A stretch of 64,000 nt of DNA, from the NCBI GenBank assembly GCA_032622095.1, contig CP136063.1:36368106-36432105 (forward strand), in the 5' to 3' direction. Both the position numbers and the translations under genes were made by a program. The stretch comes from Siphonodentalium dalli. Its lineage: Eukaryota > Mollusca > Scaphopoda > Gadilida > Siphonodentaliidae. Of this stretch, positions 60,402-64,000 are shown one piece after another (within the stretch, counting starts at the first letter, position 1; the number at the start of each line of letters is the position of its first letter). The notes under the pieces were generated by a model. That model was given only the letters and a program-made list of their open reading frames with translations. It made no database searches and had not been told where the DNA came from.

Positions 60402-62125
60402 TTATTCTTATTATTATACTTGACACTTTTGTAATCACTATTACTCGAAAAGTACAAGAAGTAGGACACTAAAACTTGGTAAGTAGGTTGGGGTACATGA
60501 GTGCTATGCCTATGGCCCATAACGATTTTGTCCGCGCTTTCACCGAGGAGTTATCTCCCTTTATTTGAAAAAATGTCAGTTTATTATCTCGGAAATTATA
60601 AGAAGCAGAGCATCGAAAATTAGACCGTATGCACATCTCGATATGCACTACTGCCCACGGGCATAAAAACTTGTGTCCGCGCTTTCCCTGAAGAGTTACC
60701 GCCCATAGTTGGCAAACCTCTATTTTATTGTACTCTGTTGTCCTCCCGTATCATTCCAGATAACTGTATTTGGTTTTTGTAGTCGTGTTGACCGTTGTCA
60801 GCTTAGTCCGAAGAAGAAAATTTGACAGGGTTGGCCATATATTTTTACACTGGGGTGGGGGCAAAATTTTCGCAATTTTTTTTTTGTATTGACATTCATC
60901 TATTTAAGTATGTAGATTCCATGAACGAAAACAAACCCATACCGGAAAGGATTTTTGTAATCCGAGAAGAAATGCAAGAGTTACGGGCCCTCAAAGTTTG
61001 CAATTTGGTCCCATGTGCTTGTGCTCACATCTCCTCCGAAGATATCGAACTTAGGATGTCATCTGATATCCCAGTGCGTGCGGTCGGAAGAGAGCACGCG
61101 ATGTGCCAAATTTTGCCAGTGTCGGTTAAGTGTTGTGGATCAGGGGAGGGGCGGTCCGGGGGTACCAATTTTTTATTCTTCTCCGAATCAGATGAAACTT
61201 GGAGTGTAACATCTACACCGCCAACCGATCTAGAAACTGAAACAATTTCGAAAATCCATTGAAAAATGACGGAGTTGCGGTCCTTCAAACAATGCAAATT
61301 TGGGCCCATGTGCCTGTGACCTCATCTCCCCCGAAGATCACAAACTTAGGATGTCATCTGATATCGCAGTGCGCGCGGTCTGAAGAGAGCACTCGATGTG
61401 CCAAATTTCGCAAGTGTCGGTTCAGTGTTGTGGGTCAGGGGAGGGGTGGTCCGAGGTACCAAAATTTAGTTCGTCTCCGAATCATATGAAACTTGGTATA
61501 TAACATCTACCTTATACGTTGATCATAAAACTGAAAACAGATCGTAAATCCGTTAAAAAATGGCGGAGATTTGGGCCCTCAAACTTTGAATGTGGGCCCG
61601 TATTCTTTCTAATAAACAAAATGTTATTCGTCTCTGAATGAGACAAAATTTATAACAAATAATCAATGTAACTAGCTGATCACAATACTCAAAACAATTT
61701 TAAAATCCATTGGAAAATAACGGAGTTACGGGCTCTCAAAATTCGCATTTTGGGCCGGGTTTGACTATTTCCCAATCCCGTCACCCAATTTCGAGGCAGG
61801 GGTGGGGTCACTTCCAAAGACTTGAGATCAACCCACACATGTTAAGGGAAAGATATAATCATCCTACTTCATATTTTCCGTCCCTTAACTGCGATTTATT
61901 GAGCTCATGATTTGGCCTATTATTATACTTCCATGGTGTAACCAAGGAAGTATATTGTTTTTCTACTGAGGTCGTTTTCCGTTTATTTCGAAATAATCAG
62001 AAACTGATTGCAGTAGGAACGCGAAATCTCTAGCGAATGTAGGCATCGAAGGTTTACTACATATAATGGTATCCGGATTTCCGCCCAATGTTTCTTGGCG
62101 GAGTTATGGCCCTTTTGCGATTATT
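60402..62125 (+). repeat. 1,724-bp duplicated block, copy 2
   Basis: Second copy of 56422-58145. Downstream it is followed directly by another palindrome head instead of the (ATT)n run seen after copy 1. Confidence 0.85.
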
Positions 62126-62340
62126 ATACTTCCATGGTGTAACCAAGGAAGTATATTGTTTTTCTACTGAGGTCGTTTTCCGTTTATTTCGAAATAATCA
62201 GAAACTGATTGCAGTAGGAACGCGAAATCTCTAGCGAATGTAGGCATCGAAGGTTTACTACATATAATGGTATTCGGATTTCCGCCCAATGTTTCTTGGC
62301 GGAGTTATGGCCCTTTTGCGATTATTTTTCATTGTTATTA

Positions 62341-63726
62341 TACTTCCATGTTTTACATGGAAGTATATTGTTTTTGTGATTTTTATTTTTCTCTATTATT
62401 ATTCTTTATTCTTCTTAGCAATTTTATAATGAGCATAGCTCAGTCAATACAAGAGTTAGAAAGCTAAAACTTTGTATGTATATATATGTATACAAACTCT
62501 AGTGCTTAGGCCTATTGAGAATCATGTCCTCGCTTGATTTGCAGAGTTATCTCCCTTTATGTGAACAATTGGTGTTTTCAGAACTCCGAAAATATAAGGA
62601 GTACAGCACTGAAATTTGGTCGATACATACATCTTGATATCCACTGAATCATGAGCACATCAAAAACTCTGTCCGTCTTTCCTCTCCAGAGTTATCTCCC
62701 ATATATATGTCAACCTCGAAATGTTCTGATCGCCTGTTCTCACATAGCAAGAAAGATAGCTGGATTTAGTTTCTATGGTAGTGCTGGCCGTTGTCAATAT
62801 ACTTCACAAAAATAATTTGGACAGGGTCGGACTTACATTTTTTGGTTAGGGTGGGGGCGAAATTTTCGCAATTTTATTTTTGCGATGATTTCAACCATTT
62901 TTACTACCATGTATCTTTAGGACGTACTAATGATCCTCCTGAAAGAATTTTGTAAATCGGTTGAGAAATGTCCAAGTTACAGACCATCGAATATTGTATT
63001 CATACATTGGCTGAGGAGAAAGTGGTTGTGAGCACAACTCCTCCTAGACGACGCACATGAGCAGGATTTGGTTTATGTGAGCGTGTTATTCATAGAGAGA
63101 AGACGAACTGGTGCAATTTTTACCAAGATCCAAAAATATTTGTCCCTATTAGGAAGGGGGGCAAAAATTGTCATTTTTTATCGTCTCAGATTCGAACCAA
63201 AATTGTTGTGAAGTATCTATAGGACGTTCTGAGAGTACTCAAGAAAGAATTTTGTAAATCGGTTGAAAAATGTAGAAATGTTGGCCCATTAATTCTTATC
63301 AAGTTTACAGAAGATGCACTATGGATTTAAATTCCTACAACCAATCGTCACTTTTTTGGTGTCATTCGATGGGGAATTGCTAGTACTTCTAAACGATTAC
63401 CTATTTGCCGTATTATGTCGATGGAAGCCAGAGATAATCGAAATGTATATACTGAACAGCATACATATAGGCCTACATAGTAGAATATCGCCACAATATC
63501 TTACTAAAACCCTACTATATAATAAAGGGGCATCAATTGCGAACACAATCACGCAAAAATTAGCTCGATATCCCGAAAATTGGCCGAGATATGGTGACTT
63601 TTCTACCCGCGTCACCTAATTCCGAGGTATGGGTGGGGGTCACACCAGAAGGTTCCAACTGAACACAGAAATGTCAAGAAACCGTACTATGGACATAACA
63701 ATCAATTCCGCGCGATTCCCTAATTA
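62341..63726 (+). repeat. 1,386-bp module, copy 1; copy 2 starts at 63727 and leaves the window
   Basis: TACTTCCATGTTTTACATGG at 62341 and 63727 starts stretches that are identical by eye up to the window end at 64000. The unit includes a TTTTGTAAATCGGTTGA block used twice (about 62950 and 63248). Confidence 0.8.
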
Positions 63727-64000
63727 TACTTCCATGTTTTACATGGAAGTATATTGTTTTTGTGATTTTTATTTTTCTCTATTATTATTCTTTATTCTTC
63801 TTAGCAATTTTATAATGAGCATAGCTCAGTCAATACAAGAGTTAGAAAGCTAAAACTTTGTATGTATATATATGTATACAAACTCTAGTGCTTAGGCCTA
63901 TTGAGAATCATGTCCTCGCTTGATTTGCAGAGTTATCTCCCTTTATGTGAACAATTGGTGTTTTCAGAACTCCGAAAATATAAGGAGTACAGCACTGAAA

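Larger units (their letters stand above)
55958..64000 (+). repeat. Modular repeat field with TACTTCCATG palindrome heads
   Basis: Palindromic heads occur at about 55961, 56184, 57946, 61926 and 62127 (type TACTTCCATGGTGTAACCAA...) and at 58187, 62341 and 63727 (type TACTTCCATGTTTTACATGG). Each is followed by GTATATTG. Bodies contain sentence-like blocks such as GGCGGAGTTATGGCCC, GAGTTATCTCCCTTTAT and GACCTTGACCTT. (ATT)n runs separate several modules. All open frames here duplicate with the modules and show no protein motif, so none is annotated. Confidence 0.85.

Overview
The window reads as nuclear DNA of a metazoan, most likely a marine lophotrochozoan such as a mollusc. The reasons are a metazoan-type 18S rRNA 5' segment, C2H2 zinc-finger arrays, three or four kinds of LINE, a Ty3/gypsy element and very dense MITE, foldback and tandem-repeat content. 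The phylum is an inference. Almost everything here is mobile or repetitive DNA; the only long open host-like gene is a polydactyl zinc-finger gene at 16011-17414 on the minus strand. All identities were judged by eye.

Layout. 1-2290: 5'-cut LINE (LINE-A) and its 3' UTR. 2307-2965: decayed zinc-finger array. 4360-8406: large foldback element with 1.3-kb arms and tandem subrepeats, its right arm cut off at a captured rDNA piece (8413-9486: 596 nt of 18S plus 5' ETS, minus strand). The rDNA is fused on its other side to a PHD-finger ORF (9487-10769). 11437-14911: hairpins and TTAA-flanked MITEs, one split by a 1.7-kb insertion. 14930-17414: zinc-finger gene and its decayed downstream fingers. 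17641-20450: LINE-B. 20474-28515: hairpin repeats and LINE-C, a 7.2-kb LINE flanked by a 231-bp direct repeat, whose ORF1 joins a coiled coil, an SGNH-hydrolase-like domain and an RRM. 28516-30897: palindromic array with two 528-bp MITEs.

31311-41344 is the most unusual unit. Two ~270-bp LTR-like direct repeats with a 6-bp target duplication and a polypurine tract enclose a single minus-strand coding unit, which ends in a TatD-type metal-dependent nuclease. I recognise no reverse transcriptase or integrase in it. Its 3' LTR is split by a 5.3-kb foldback with an 8-bp target duplication, and that foldback carries a second 2.0-kb foldback.

43000-50950 is a degraded Ty3/gypsy element (minus strand) carrying two more copies of the 528-bp MITE. 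Each MITE sits on a TTAA, and removing it with one TTAA leaves the pol reading frame continuous. 51646-55383 holds hairpins, a second TTAA MITE family and small palindrome or tandem arrays. 55958-64000 is a modular repeat field built from units headed by a palindrome starting TACTTCCATG; it includes an apparently perfect 1,724-bp duplication and a 653-bp tandem triplet.

Most coding remnants carry single-base stops or frameshifts. This includes ones inside structurally young insertions, so base errors in the assembly are a live alternative to real decay.
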